NCBI GenBank assembly: GCA_902789795.1
Contig: CADAPM010000014.1
Location: forward strand, 1 to 64,000
Direction: 5' to 3'
Origin: an uncultured Eubacteriales bacterium
Lineage (GTDB): Bacteria; Bacillota; Clostridia; Christensenellales; Aristaeellaceae
DNA length: 64,000 nucleotides
Translations under genes and position numbers: made by a program
Notes under the pieces: model-generated
Seen by the model: only the letters and a program-made list of their open reading frames with translations
Told to the model about the DNA's origin: nothing
Databases searched by the model: none
In this document: positions 1-7,859 of the stretch, piece by piece
Numbering within the stretch: the first letter of the stretch is position 1
How the letters are laid out: each line of letters opens with the position of its first letter

Positions 1-12
1 AATCAAAAGCTG

Positions 13-58
13 AAAACCAGAGCCGGCCGGAAGCATCCGGCGCATGGCTCTGGTTTTT
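13..58 (+). terminator. Rho-independent terminator for an upstream gene
   Basis: Twelve-base arms AAAACCAGAGCC (13-24) and GGCTCTGGTTTT (46-57) form a perfect hairpin followed by a T run. The A run on the other side means it could also stop minus-strand transcription. The gene it serves lies left of the window. Confidence 0.75.
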
Positions 59-158
59 GTTCGGCGATTTCGGTTGCTTGTGGCTTTGTCAGTACAGACT
101 AACACAGCAATGGGGCCGCTGCAGATTTTTGCACTTCTGCAACAGACCCTTTTCGAGG

Positions 159-393
159 ATGGAGCATAGCGGATTCGAACAGCGTCTCGCTGTGCTATTG
201 AATCGCGCGCGCACCACGGGGACAAGTCCCTCGCGCACCGCGCACGAGATGGGCAGCTTCGCAATAGTCGTCTGCCTTCACTGCCGTTCGGCAGACTCCT
301 TTGTTCACCACGCTTCCGCTTCGCTTTCGCCTAACGGCGAACAGCCCACTGGGCTGACGCTCAGCTCCGCGCCTCTACAATGCGTCGCATTGT
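159..393 (-). pseudogene. Broken tRNA-Ala copy split by a palindrome-rich insert
   Basis: Bases 159-180 are identical to 471-492, the 3' acceptor and T-arm part of the intact tRNA-Ala. Bases 372-384 are identical to 499-511, its anticodon-side part. In the intact gene these segments are 6 bases apart; here they are 191 bases apart, and nothing matching the D arm or 5' acceptor follows. The insert holds several dyads: 179-184/188-193, 219-223/226-230, 270-276/290-296 and 342-347/351-356. A further dyad at 377-384/386-393 begins inside the second tRNA segment and ends just past it. No protein reading frame in the stretch looks real. Best read as a tRNA remnant interrupted and truncated by a small palindromic element or by snap-back rearrangement. 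Confidence 0.6.
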
Positions 394-423
394 CTCGGGC
401 AGCGGTTTGGATCGTTATGGCAC

Positions 424-469
424 GTAAAAACCGATCAAGGACATCCACGAGGGATGTCCTTGATCGGTT
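424..469 (-). terminator. Terminator of tRNA-Ala(CGC)
   Basis: Perfect 18-bp arms at 429-446 and 452-469 with a five-base loop. Read on the minus strand the hairpin sits two bases after the tRNA 3' end and runs into TTTTTA, a strong intrinsic terminator. Confidence 0.9.
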
Positions 470-471
470 CA

Positions 472-544
472 TGGAGCATAGCGGATTCGAACCGCTGACC
501 TCTACAATGCGAATGTAGCGCGCTACCAACTGTGCTAATGCCCC
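472..544 (-). tRNA. tRNA-Ala, anticodon CGC
   Basis: The minus strand folds as a complete 73-nt cloverleaf. The acceptor stem is GGGGCAT with ATGCTCC (one G-T pair) and the discriminator base is A73. The anticodon stem is CTACA/TGTAG around the loop TTCGCAT, giving anticodon CGC, which reads the Ala codon GCG. A GGTTCGAATCC-like T arm is present. The CCA end is not encoded. A dedicated CGC-reading tRNA-Ala fits the high GC content of the surrounding genes. A strong terminator follows directly, so it appears to be transcribed alone. Confidence 0.95.
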
Positions 545-617
545 GCACATGCGACTGCTTCCGCAACCGCCTGCATATAATAACAGCTTTTAGTCGTTTT
601 GTCAAATGGTTTTTTTC

Positions 618-652
618 ATAAAAATACCCCTCCCGGTCAAATCGGGGAGGGG
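618..652 (-). terminator. Terminator after the 370-residue membrane protein
   Basis: Arms CCCCTCCC (627-634) and GGGAGGGG (645-652) are perfect. On the minus strand they are followed by TATTTTTATG and lie about 40 bases after the stop codon of the gene ending at 693. Confidence 0.8.
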
Positions 653-692
653 CGGGAGCATAGCGCTTGTTTGTTCAACAAATGCCTGCTGC

Positions 693-1805
693 TCAGTGCA
701 CGGAGATGTCGCGCTCAGGGGCGTTGCAGCGGCGGCAGCGGGTCAGGGTGCGGTATTCGGCGTCGTCCAGGTTTTGGAACAGGAATTTGCCTTGCAGCGG
801 CTGGTACTGCTTGCCGACATCCTGGCAGTAGGGATCCAGGTGGTATTTCTTGCCGCCGTCGGGGTTGTAATACAATACCGTCTGCGGGTTGATCGTGGGG
901 GCGGGAGTGGGGGAAGGCGTCTTGTTGGTGATGATGGAGCTGATCTGCTCCAGCGGCGCGGTATCCTCCGCAGTCACGGTGCCGATGCTGTTTAGGGAGT
1001 TGGGGTTGATGTACCAGACGTCGTTGGAGCGCACCATCATGATCTGGTAGCGCTTGGCGACCTCAGTGCCGTCGGTTTTGCCGATGTTCGCCACCATCAT
1101 GATCGCGCGGGAGGAGTCCGTATTGCTGCCGTCCACGCGCTCCACATAGTAGGAGGAGGGCGTTTCAAAGCCGATCAGCCGGAACAGTTCGCTCTTGGGG
1201 TTCTCTTTCTCATCCACCCAGGAGGGGCTGCAGACGCTGACCTCGCCGTCCTGGTTTCCGGTCATCCAGTAATACATGAACTCGTCCAGACGAGCTTCCG
1301 CGGGGGACTTGGGGGCTTCCGTGGCCTCGGGCTCGGGAGTGGTCACAGCGTCGGTGGCTTCAAAGTCGGAAAGCTGCGGCGTGTCCAAAGCGCTCCCGGA
1401 ATTGAAGATGGAGCTGGAATCGACCCGGCTGACCACGCGCTGGGTCACGGAGCCGGGGGTGCTGACGATCAGGCGCACCACCACCACGGCGGCGGCCAGC
1501 ACGTAGATCAGGGTCAGCTTGGCCCGCGCGCTCTGGGCAAAGGCGTGCAGCAGCCACATCAGCAGCACAAAGAACAGGCTGACGCCCACATAGCCCCAGC
1601 TTAAGGCGGGATTGCCCAGCAGCAGCGTGACGATAAAGCCGATGGGCAACAGCAGGATCATGATCAGCTGCAGCACACGGTAGCGGCGCACCCGGGTGGC
1701 TTCCTGCTCGAGGACCACCGGCGCCTCCTCCCATTCCACGCTCTTGGGGTGTTTATCCATCCGCATCAGCGGGGTCGATGTATAGTGATTGCGTTTCGCG
1801 CTCAT
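693..1805 (-). CDS. Membrane protein with C-terminal YH..C..CxxC motif, unknown function
   Basis: A 370-residue protein with a cytoplasmic N-terminus and three predicted membrane segments (about 46-64, 70-89 and 95-115). An acidic Thr/Pro/Glu-rich linker follows, then a soluble domain (about 175-290) rich in beta-like stretches. A second Thr-Pro linker (PSPTPAPTINP) leads to a short tail holding YHLDPYCQDV and LTRCRRCNAPE. The tail resembles the small YHxxxCxx...CxxC metal-binding motif seen at the ends of many Firmicute exported proteins. Start: GGAGGATGATCTC precedes the ATG at 1805. It has its own promoter and terminator, so it is probably monocistronic. I do not recognise a family and assign no function. 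Confidence 0.85.
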   Translation of the reverse strand: MSAKRNHYTSTPLMRMDKHPKSVEWEEAPVVLEQEATRVRRYRVLQLIMILLLPIGFIVTLLLGNPALSWGYVGVSLFFVLLMWLLHAFAQSARAKLTLIYVLAAAVVVVRLIVSTPGSVTQRVVSRVDSSSIFNSGSALDTPQLSDFEATDAVTTPEPEATEAPKSPAEARLDEFMYYWMTGNQDGEVSVCSPSWVDEKENPKSELFRLIGFETPSSYYVERVDGSNTDSSRAIMMVANIGKTDGTEVAKRYQIMMVRSNDVWYINPNSLNSIGTVTAEDTAPLEQISSIITNKTPSPTPAPTINPQTVLYYNPDGGKKYHLDPYCQDVGKQYQPLQGKFLFQNLDDAEYRTLTRCRRCNAPERDISVH

Positions 1806-1858
1806 GAGATCATCCTCCGGAAAAGTGCAGGGCCGCTTCGCCGTCCTGCGTAAAAATC

Positions 1859-1888
1859 ATTATATCAAAAAAAACGGGGCATTGTAAA
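1859..1888 (-). promoter_or_regulatory. Sigma-A-type promoter for the minus-strand membrane protein
   Basis: On the minus strand, TTTACA (1883-1888) and TATAAT (1859-1864) are separated by 18 bases, about 50 bases upstream of the start codon at 1805. Confidence 0.7.
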
Positions 1889-1974
1889 TAACTTTGTAAC
1901 AATTTCGAAAAAAAGATGTAACAAATGAGGACTGCTCGTTTTTGTGAAGGTATTGATCGTTTTTGACCATGGGG

Positions 1975-2002
1975 TTGTGCTTTCAAAAAAAGCTGTTATA
2001 AT
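1975..2002 (+). promoter_or_regulatory. Promoter for the MATE/GH3/FRG genes
   Basis: TTGTGC (1975-1980), 16 bases, then TATAAT (1997-2002), about 50 bases before the MATE start. The -35 box is weak and the -10 box is perfect. Confidence 0.6.
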
Positions 2003-2053
2003 GAAATAGTTATAGTTTTTCCTGCTGCAGCGGGACAGAAAGAAGGATGCCGT

Positions 2054-3472
2054 ATGGTGCAGAACGAGCGCTCACGCATGCTGGGCGAGATGGATATGAA
2101 GAAGCTGGTGCCCAAGGTGAGCCTGCCCATTATGGTGAGCATGATCGTTCAGGCGCTGTACAACGTGGTGGACAGTATTTTCGTGGCCCGGTACAACCCC
2201 AACGCGCTGACGGCGGTCTCCCTGGCCTATCCGGTGCAGATGCTGATGATCGCCCTGAGCGTCGGTATGGCGGTGGGTATCGGCAGCCTGCTCAGCCGCA
2301 AGATGGGCGCGGGCCAGCGCCAGGAGGCGCGGCGGGCCGCCTGGAACGGCATGCTGATCGAAGGCGCCGGCTGCCTGATCTTCATGGTGATCGGCCTCTT
2401 CTTCGCGCCGTCGATCCTGCGGCTGCTGGTGTCTGAAAACCTGCAGAACGCGGACAGCATCCGCGAGATGAGCACCACCTACCTGACCATCGTGACCACA
2501 TTCAGCCAGGGTGTATTCATGGCGGTGCTGTTCGAGCGCATGCTCCAGGCCACGGGCAACACAGTCAATTCCATGCTGACCCAGCTGGCGGGCGCTATCA
2601 CGAACATCATCCTGGACCCGATCATGATCTTCGGCCTCCTGGGCTTCCCGGCACTGGGCGTGGCCGGCGCAGCGGTGGCGACGGTCATCGGCCAGTATGT
2701 GAGCGCGGGCCTCGGCTTCTTCCTGAACCAACGCCGGAACCCGGAGCTGAAGCTGAAGCTGGAGGACTTTGCCCTGGATGCGGCCCTGATCGGCGCGATC
2801 ATGGCAGTGGGCCTGCCCAGCACCGTCATGCAGGCCATCGGCTCGGTGATGAACGTGGGCATGAACGGCCTACTGTCCAGCTTTGCCCAGGGCAACGCGG
2901 CGGTGAACGTGCTGAACGTCTACTTCAAGCTCCAGTCCTTCGTGTTCATGCCGGTCTTCGGCCTGGGCTCGGGCATGATCGCCATCGTGGGTTATAACTA
3001 CGGGGCGCGGAACCGGCAGCGGGTGTACCAGGCGATCCAGGTCGCCCTGACCTGGGCGGCGGGCATCATGCTGGTGGGCATGCTGATCTTCCAGCTGTTC
3101 CCGGACCTGCTGATGAGCATCTTTGATTCCGACGCTGAGCCTGAGGTAGCGCGCCAGATGCGCGAGATGGGCGTGGTGGCCCTGCGCATCATCAGCTGGA
3201 ATTTCCTGCCCGCGGCCATCGGCATCACCCTGAGCAATGTGTTCCAGGCGGTGGGCAAGGGCGTCTACAGCATGATGATGAGCATCTGCCGCCAGCTGTT
3301 GGTGCTGCTGCCGGTGGCCTATCTGCTCAAGGCCGTCTTTGGCACGGTGGACGCGGTCTGGTGGTGCTTCGTCATCGCGGAAGGTGTTTCCCTGGTGATG
3401 TGCCTGCTCTTGTACCGACGGTGTGACCGTATGATGCTCAAGCCCCTGGATCTGCCCCAGGCAGATGCGTGA
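2054..3472 (+). CDS. MATE family multidrug/cation antiporter
   Basis: A 472-residue integral membrane protein of the length and twelve-helix pattern of MATE exporters (DinF/NorM type), which expel drugs or metabolites using a Na+ or H+ gradient. The start of the MATE domain is recognisable around KLVPKVSLPIMVSMIVQALY, with the family pattern ALYNVVDSIFVARYN near residues 34-48. Two similar halves are visible (about 15-225 and 240-455). The ATG at 2054 follows AGAAGGATG at normal spacing. The next gene, a GH3 glycosidase, starts 25 bases downstream, so the two may share a transcript. Substrate cannot be told from sequence. Confidence 0.93.
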   Translation: MVQNERSRMLGEMDMKKLVPKVSLPIMVSMIVQALYNVVDSIFVARYNPNALTAVSLAYPVQMLMIALSVGMAVGIGSLLSRKMGAGQRQEARRAAWNGMLIEGAGCLIFMVIGLFFAPSILRLLVSENLQNADSIREMSTTYLTIVTTFSQGVFMAVLFERMLQATGNTVNSMLTQLAGAITNIILDPIMIFGLLGFPALGVAGAAVATVIGQYVSAGLGFFLNQRRNPELKLKLEDFALDAALIGAIMAVGLPSTVMQAIGSVMNVGMNGLLSSFAQGNAAVNVLNVYFKLQSFVFMPVFGLGSGMIAIVGYNYGARNRQRVYQAIQVALTWAAGIMLVGMLIFQLFPDLLMSIFDSDAEPEVARQMREMGVVALRIISWNFLPAAIGITLSNVFQAVGKGVYSMMMSICRQLLVLLPVAYLLKAVFGTVDAVWWCFVIAEGVSLVMCLLLYRRCDRMMLKPLDLPQADA

Positions 3473-3497
3473 CCGATATTGAAGGGAGCCATACACC

Positions 3498-5597
3498 ATG
3501 AACAGAACAGAAGCAAGAAAAAAGGCGCAGGCGCTGGTCAGCCAGATGACGCTGGAGGAGGTCGTATCCCAGCTCAGCTACCAGGCTCCGGCCATCGAGC
3601 GGCTGGGCGTCCCCGCTTACAACTGGTGGAACGAAGCCCTGCACGGCGTCGCCCGGGCGGGTATGGCGACCATGTACCCCCAGGCCATCGGCATGGCGGC
3701 CATGTTCGACCCGGAGCTGGTGCAAGCGCTGGGCGATATCTCCGCCACGGAGGGCCGCGCCAAGTATAATGCCGCCAGCGCCCACGGTGACCGGGACATC
3801 TATAAGGGGCTGACCTTCTGGTCGCCCAACATCAATATCTTCCGCGATCCGCGCTGGGGCCGCGGGCAGGAGACCTACGGCGAGGATCCGTACCTGACCG
3901 CCGAGAACGGCAAGGCCTATGTGCGCGGCCTGCAGGGGGACGGCAACACCATGAAGGCGGCCGCCTGCGCGAAGCACTTCGCCGTTCATTCCGGCCCGGA
4001 GGACCTGCGCCACTCCTTTGACGCTATCGCGTCGGAAAAGGACATGGCGGAGACCTATCTCCCGGCCTTTGAAGCGCTGGTCAAGGAAGCGGGGGTCGAG
4101 GCCGTGATGGGCGCTTACAACCGCACCAACGGCGAGCCCTGCTGCGCCAATGCGGACCTCATGCGCCGGCTCAGGGCCGAGTGGGGCTTCGAGGGACATT
4201 TCGTCTCCGACTGCTGGGCCATCCGGGATTTCTACGAGGGCCATCATGTGACCGACAATGCAGTGGATTCCGCCGCGATGGCGCTGAACGCGGGCTGCGA
4301 CCTGAACTGCGGCTGCACCTATCAGCACGCCCTGGCCGCGGTGCTGGCCGGGAAGGTCAGCGAGGAAAAGGTGCGCGAAAGCGCCGTGCGCCTGATGACC
4401 GCGCGCTATATGCTGGGCATCCTGGGCGAAGGCTCGGAGTATGACCGCATCCCCTATACGGCAGTGGAATGCCCGGAACACCTGGCGAAGGCCGAGCAGG
4501 CCGCCCGCGAGGCCTGCGTGCTCTTGAAGAACGACGGGCTGCTCCCGCTCGACGAAAACAAGCTGACCACCCTGGGTGTCATCGGCCCGAATGCGGACAG
4601 CATCGCTTCCCTGATCGGCAACTACCACGGTACGTCCTCCCGCTATATCACGATCCAGGCGGGGCTCCAGGACGCTCTGGAGGGGAAGGCGCGGGTGCTC
4701 TGCTCTCAGGGCAGTCATCTGTACAGGGACCGGGTCGACAGCCTGTCCGACGAAGCGGACGACCGGCTGGCCGAGGCCCTGACCGTGGCGGAAAACAGCG
4801 ACGCGGTGGTGCTGGTAGTGGGCCTGGACGAGACGCTGGAGGGCGAGCAGGGCGACACCGGCAACCCCTTCGGTTCGGCGGACAAGCTGGACCTGCTGCT
4901 GCCCGCGTCCCAGCGCAGGCTGCTGGACAAGGTGCTGGAAGTGGGCAAGCCGACCATCATCTGCCTGACCACCGGCAGCGCCATTGATCTTGGCGAGGGC
5001 GGGGAAAAGGCGAACGCCATCCTGCAGTGTTGGTATCCCGGCGCCCGGGGCGGCAAGGCCGTGGCAGACCTGCTGCTGGGCCACGCTTCTCCCTCCGGCA
5101 AGCTGCCGGTGACCTTCTATCACAACGAGCAGCTCCAAGAGATGCCCGATTTCACCGATTACAGCATGCGCGGCCGCACCTACCGCTATATCGGCACCGA
5201 GCCCCTTTATCCCTTCGGCTATGGGCTGACCTACGGCGACGTGGCCGTGACCGAAGCGAAGGCGGAGCGCAGGGATGATTTCCTGGTACTGACCGCGAAG
5301 CTTACTAACACCGGGAAATGCGATACAGACGATGTACTGCAGGTCTACTGCCAGAATGAGGGCAGCGCCGACGCCCCGGATCATCCCAGGCTCTGCGCCT
5401 TCAAGCGTGTGCAGGTCCCGGCGGGGCAGACGGTGTCCGTGAGCCTGCCGGTGGACGAGCGCGGCTTCCTGGTGGTCAACGAGCGGGGCGAGCGCGTGCA
5501 GGAAGGCAAGGTCGTCCTGTACGCCGGCGTCGGCCAGCCCGACGCCCGCACCGAGGCTCTCACGGGGCACGCCTCCGTGCGGATCGACCTTGAATGA
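3498..5597 (+). CDS. Glycoside hydrolase family 3 (beta-xylosidase/beta-glucosidase type)
   Basis: A 699-residue enzyme with the three-domain GH3 layout: a TIM-barrel-like domain (about 1-320), an alpha/beta sandwich (about 345-560) and a C-terminal fibronectin-III-like domain (about 590-690). The stretch FWSPNINIFRDPRWGRGQE, the KHF motif and the nucleophile motif FVSDCWAI (Asp about 238) fit the plant/bacterial beta-xylosidase branch of GH3 better than the SDW type. The KHF and SDC context suggests retaining exo-hydrolysis of plant glycans. There is no signal peptide, so it should act inside the cell on imported oligosaccharides. GAAGGGAG lies before the ATG. Exact sugar specificity is uncertain. 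Confidence 0.93.
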   Translation: MNRTEARKKAQALVSQMTLEEVVSQLSYQAPAIERLGVPAYNWWNEALHGVARAGMATMYPQAIGMAAMFDPELVQALGDISATEGRAKYNAASAHGDRDIYKGLTFWSPNINIFRDPRWGRGQETYGEDPYLTAENGKAYVRGLQGDGNTMKAAACAKHFAVHSGPEDLRHSFDAIASEKDMAETYLPAFEALVKEAGVEAVMGAYNRTNGEPCCANADLMRRLRAEWGFEGHFVSDCWAIRDFYEGHHVTDNAVDSAAMALNAGCDLNCGCTYQHALAAVLAGKVSEEKVRESAVRLMTARYMLGILGEGSEYDRIPYTAVECPEHLAKAEQAAREACVLLKNDGLLPLDENKLTTLGVIGPNADSIASLIGNYHGTSSRYITIQAGLQDALEGKARVLCSQGSHLYRDRVDSLSDEADDRLAEALTVAENSDAVVLVVGLDETLEGEQGDTGNPFGSADKLDLLLPASQRRLLDKVLEVGKPTIICLTTGSAIDLGEGGEKANAILQCWYPGARGGKAVADLLLGHASPSGKLPVTFYHNEQLQEMPDFTDYSMRGRTYRYIGTEPLYPFGYGLTYGDVAVTEAKAERRDDFLVLTAKLTNTGKCDTDDVLQVYCQNEGSADAPDHPRLCAFKRVQVPAGQTVSVSLPVDERGFLVVNERGERVQEGKVVLYAGVGQPDARTEALTGHASVRIDLE

Positions 5598-6421
5598 CGG
5601 GTGCATCTATGAAGGAAAAGACAGTACATAGCTTTATCGAGCTGCAGAATGAGATCTTCAGCGACACCTGGAACGGCCAGCTGATGCGCTACCGGGACAA
5701 CCGCGTGTACCGCGGCATGGGCAATGCCGCCTGGACCATGGAGCCGGCCCTGAACCGAGCCTGCCCCCATGACCTGGGGCTGGAGCAGCACATGCTGCGC
5801 TCCTTCCGCAAGTACGGCTATGCGGATCTGCAAGGCGTCAGCTCCTTCTGGCAGACGGCGGCGCTGGCCCAGCAGTTCGGCTTGCCCACGCGCCTCCTGG
5901 ACTGGACCTATTCGCCCCTGGTGGCGGCCCATTTCGCCACGGAGGATATCGGCCTGTACAACAAGGACGGCGTGATCTGGTGCGCCGATGTGGATAGCAT
6001 CAACCAGCACCTACCGTCTGCGCTCCTGGATCGCCTCAAAGCGCGGCAGACCAGCATCTTCACCATGGATATGCTGGATAAGCTGGGCTCCGACTACAGC
6101 GTGCTCACCGAGTTCTCCGAAGCGCCCTACGCCTTCTTCTTCGAGCCCGCCAGCACGGTCAACCGCATCGCGAACCAGTACGCCCTGTTCTCCCTGACCA
6201 CGGACCCGGCGGTGGCTATCACCGCGCTGCCGGGGCTTAAGGACTGCTTCACCCGCATCATCATCCCGAAGGAGATCAAGCTGGAGATCCGCGACAAGCT
6301 GGACTACATCAACATTTCCGAGCGCATGATCTATCCTGGCCTGGACGGCATCGCCAAGTGGATCACGCGGCGGTACGCGAACCTGGGCCCGAAGTACAAT
6401 AAGAACCATACCGAAGAGTAA
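5594..6421 (+). CDS. FRG-domain protein
   Basis: A 275-residue cytosolic protein whose start overlaps the GH3 stop (ATGA), so translation is probably coupled. It carries the FRG domain: YRGMGNAAWTMEPALNR near residues 38-54, then QQFGLPTRLLDWTYSPLVAA near 94-113, and later FEPASTVNRIANQYALFSL. These follow the family's Y-R-G...L-x-P and Q-H-x-G-x-P-T-R-L-L-D-x-T blocks. FRG proteins are widespread, poorly characterised and often found in accessory or defence-like loci. ATG 5609 (MKEKTVHS) is an alternative start. A link with a GH3 enzyme is unusual; no function is proposed. Confidence 0.88.
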   Translation: MTGASMKEKTVHSFIELQNEIFSDTWNGQLMRYRDNRVYRGMGNAAWTMEPALNRACPHDLGLEQHMLRSFRKYGYADLQGVSSFWQTAALAQQFGLPTRLLDWTYSPLVAAHFATEDIGLYNKDGVIWCADVDSINQHLPSALLDRLKARQTSIFTMDMLDKLGSDYSVLTEFSEAPYAFFFEPASTVNRIANQYALFSLTTDPAVAITALPGLKDCFTRIIIPKEIKLEIRDKLDYINISERMIYPGLDGIAKWITRRYANLGPKYNKNHTEE

Positions 6422-6440
6422 CGTTCGAAGACAAAAAAGG

Positions 6441-6517
6441 GTTGCTGCACAGTTAGAATAATGCCCTCATCCGTCACGCCTTTGGCGTGACACCTTCCCC
6501 CGAGATCGGGGGAAGGC
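6441..6517 (+). repeat. Palindromic intergenic repeat, copy A
   Basis: About 77 bases with two internal hairpins: GTCACGCC/GGCGTGAC around 6473-6490, and CCTTCCCCCGA...CGGGGGAAGG around 6493-6516. Copy B at 6685-6761 is the same element in inverted orientation, with about four in five bases matching. The consensus CCCTCATCCGTCA...ACCTTCCCCCGA is of a kind I know as multi-copy in gut Firmicutes. Short open frames inside it are artefacts. Confidence 0.75.
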
Positions 6518-6570
6518 TCCCGCTTCATGATAAATCATTTGAACTTACAGAAGCTTGAGTGCTTTTGTGA

Positions 6571-6628
6571 GTGGTAAATGCAAAAAGCCTTCCCCGGATT
6601 TCGGAGGAAGGCCTTTGGTTTTTACCAC
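6571..6628. terminator. Long hairpin, probable bidirectional terminator
   Basis: GTGGTAAA (6571-6578) pairs with TTTACCAC (6621-6628), and inside it AAAAAGCCTTCC pairs with GGAAGGCCTTT. A and T runs on either side allow it to work on both strands. It lies between the FRG gene and the convergent cystatin-like gene. Confidence 0.6.
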
Positions 6629-6684
6629 CTGTAAAGTATTCAAACTGTTGAAAGCTCAGACGGTTTTACAAATCAAAAATTGAA

Positions 6685-6761
6685 AGCCTTCCCCCGATTT
6701 CGGGGGAAGGTGTCAGGCGATAGCCTGACGGATGAGGGTGTTCACCTAATTGTGCAACAGC
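6685..6761 (-). repeat. Palindromic intergenic repeat, copy B (inverted)
   Basis: Inverted partner of 6441-6517. The reverse complement shows the same order of TTGCACA(A/G)TTAG, CCCTCATCCGTCA, a changed first hairpin, then CCTTCCCCCGA and CGGGGGAAGG. The two first hairpins differ by compensating changes (CACGCC...GGCGTG against CAGGC...GCCTG), so the fold has been kept. The 374 bases between 6422 and 6795 hold these two copies and one further hairpin, and no gene. Confidence 0.75.
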
Positions 6762-6795
6762 CCCCTTGTGTTTTTGGTCTGCTGTCAGCGATCCG

Positions 6796-7152
6796 TCACT
6801 CCTGGACCAGCGCGATGTTCAGGTCTGCGATGTTTGTCACAGTGGCGTTGCCTTCCAGATCCTCATAGATGTAAACCAGCTTGAAGGCAGGTACGGCATC
6901 CGGGGCTACGACGGTGGCTTTGCACAGGAAGCAGTGGTTCATGCCGGCCACCACCTGGGAGGCCAGGTAGGCCACGGGCTCGTAGTTGACGCCCAGCAGC
7001 TTTTCTACCGCTTTGTCGAAGACCGCCTTCTGCTCTTCGGTCACTGCGTTGTTTTCCGCCACGCTCCAGCCGCCCATCAGAGGCTCGGCCATCGCCGTGC
7101 TGATACCGATCAGTAACATAGCCGCCATAACGATCGCGATGATCTTCTTCAT
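6796..7152 (-). CDS. Secreted cystatin-like protein
   Basis: A 118-residue protein with an N-terminal signal peptide (KKIIAIVMAAMLLIGISTAMA, likely cut after AMA). The mature part has the layout of a single cystatin domain: a Gly-Gly-Trp near its N-terminus (MGGWSVAEN), an alpha helix (EEQKAVFDKAVEKLLG), then YEPVAYLASQVVAGMNH with the QVVAG loop, and two further beta strands. In cystatins the N-terminal Gly and the QxVxG loop insert into papain-type proteases. The usual second-hairpin Pro-Trp is not seen. TGGAGG and AAGGAT precede the ATG. A small hairpin (7193-7208) lies in the leader. A role as an exported protease inhibitor is an inference from this likeness. Confidence 0.7.
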   Translation of the reverse strand: MKKIIAIVMAAMLLIGISTAMAEPLMGGWSVAENNAVTEEQKAVFDKAVEKLLGVNYEPVAYLASQVVAGMNHCFLCKATVVAPDAVPAFKLVYIYEDLEGNATVTNIADLNIALVQE

Positions 7153-7264
7153 ATCCTTGTACCTCCAGTTTCTTTACTTCTCGTTGTTGAGCACCACTCT
7201 GAAGTGGTCTTACTATTATATACGAAGCTCCGGGGCGAATGTTCCATATTCCGAAAAAGAAATT

Positions 7265-7777
7265 TCAAAAAAGTGGATCAGGCAGGCTTCCGCTCTCCAG
7301 CTCCAGGAGGCGCGCCTTCCTTTCCAGCCCTCCGGCGTAGCCGGTCAGGCGGCCGTCCGCGCCGACGACCCGATGGCAGGGCACGATGATGGAAATGGGA
7401 TTGTGCCCGACGGCACCGCCCACTGCCTGGGCGGACATGCGGGGGAGGCCTGACCGCCGGGCCAGCCGTTCGGCGATTTCACCGTAGGTCATGGTCTCCC
7501 CATAGGGGATCGAAAGCAGGATCTCCCACACGGCCCTCCGAAAAGCGCTTCCGCGCAGGCAGAGCCTGGGCGTGAATCCTGGTTCCTTCCCGCTGAAATA
7601 GATGTCCAGCCAGCGGAGGGTATCTTCAAACACGGGCAGATCCCGCTTCTCGAACTCCGGGAAAAGCGTGCTGCCGAAATACTTCTGCCCGTCAAACCAC
7701 AGCCCCGTCAGGGCTTCGCTGTCGCTGGCCAGGGTCATCCCGCCCAAGGGCGTATCGCAGTGATGCGTGTAATCCAC
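7265..7777 (-). CDS. ogt: Methylated-DNA--protein-cysteine methyltransferase
   Basis: A 170-residue suicide repair protein that removes alkyl groups from O6-alkylguanine (and O4-alkylthymine) onto its own cysteine. The C-terminal domain shows FRRAVWEILLSIPYGETMTY, the helix-turn-helix part AQAVGGAVGHNP, and the active-site motif IIVPCHRVV with the acceptor Cys. The RLTGYAGG tail is typical. GTG at 7777 is chosen because GGAGG lies five bases before it; a longer frame opening with TTG at 7792 would place that site inside the gene. It is transcribed divergently from the M19 dipeptidase gene. No Ada regulatory domain is present. Confidence 0.95.
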   Translation of the reverse strand: MDYTHHCDTPLGGMTLASDSEALTGLWFDGQKYFGSTLFPEFEKRDLPVFEDTLRWLDIYFSGKEPGFTPRLCLRGSAFRRAVWEILLSIPYGETMTYGEIAERLARRSGLPRMSAQAVGGAVGHNPISIIVPCHRVVGADGRLTGYAGGLERKARLLELESGSLPDPLF

Positions 7778-7810
7778 CGTAACCTCCGTCAAGCGTTGAT
7801 GTCATTCCTG

Positions 7811-7839
7811 ATTATACAGGAGGAAGCCGCGGCTGCCAA
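7811..7839 (-). promoter_or_regulatory. Promoter for ogt
   Basis: On the minus strand, TTGGCA (7834-7839), 17 bases, TATAAT (7811-7816), about 34 bases before the chosen GTG start. Confidence 0.75.
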
Positions 7840-7859
7840 GAGGCTGCGGGAAAAACTCG

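Noticed and set aside
159..480. Integrated mobile element bounded by tRNA 3'-end repeats
   Set aside because: The space between the repeats is about 290 bases, with no integrase or other gene, and a second tRNA segment lies inside it, so a broken tandem tRNA fits better.
3438..5606. Long minus-strand open frame (722 residues) over the GH3 gene
   Set aside because: Antisense shadow caused by GC-rich third codon positions; the plus strand encodes a full-length GH3 enzyme.
6331..6528. Small minus-strand open frame beginning in repeat A (REPSPDLGGRCHAKG)
   Set aside because: It reads through the palindromic repeat and into the FRG gene; frames of this kind in such repeats are common annotation errors.
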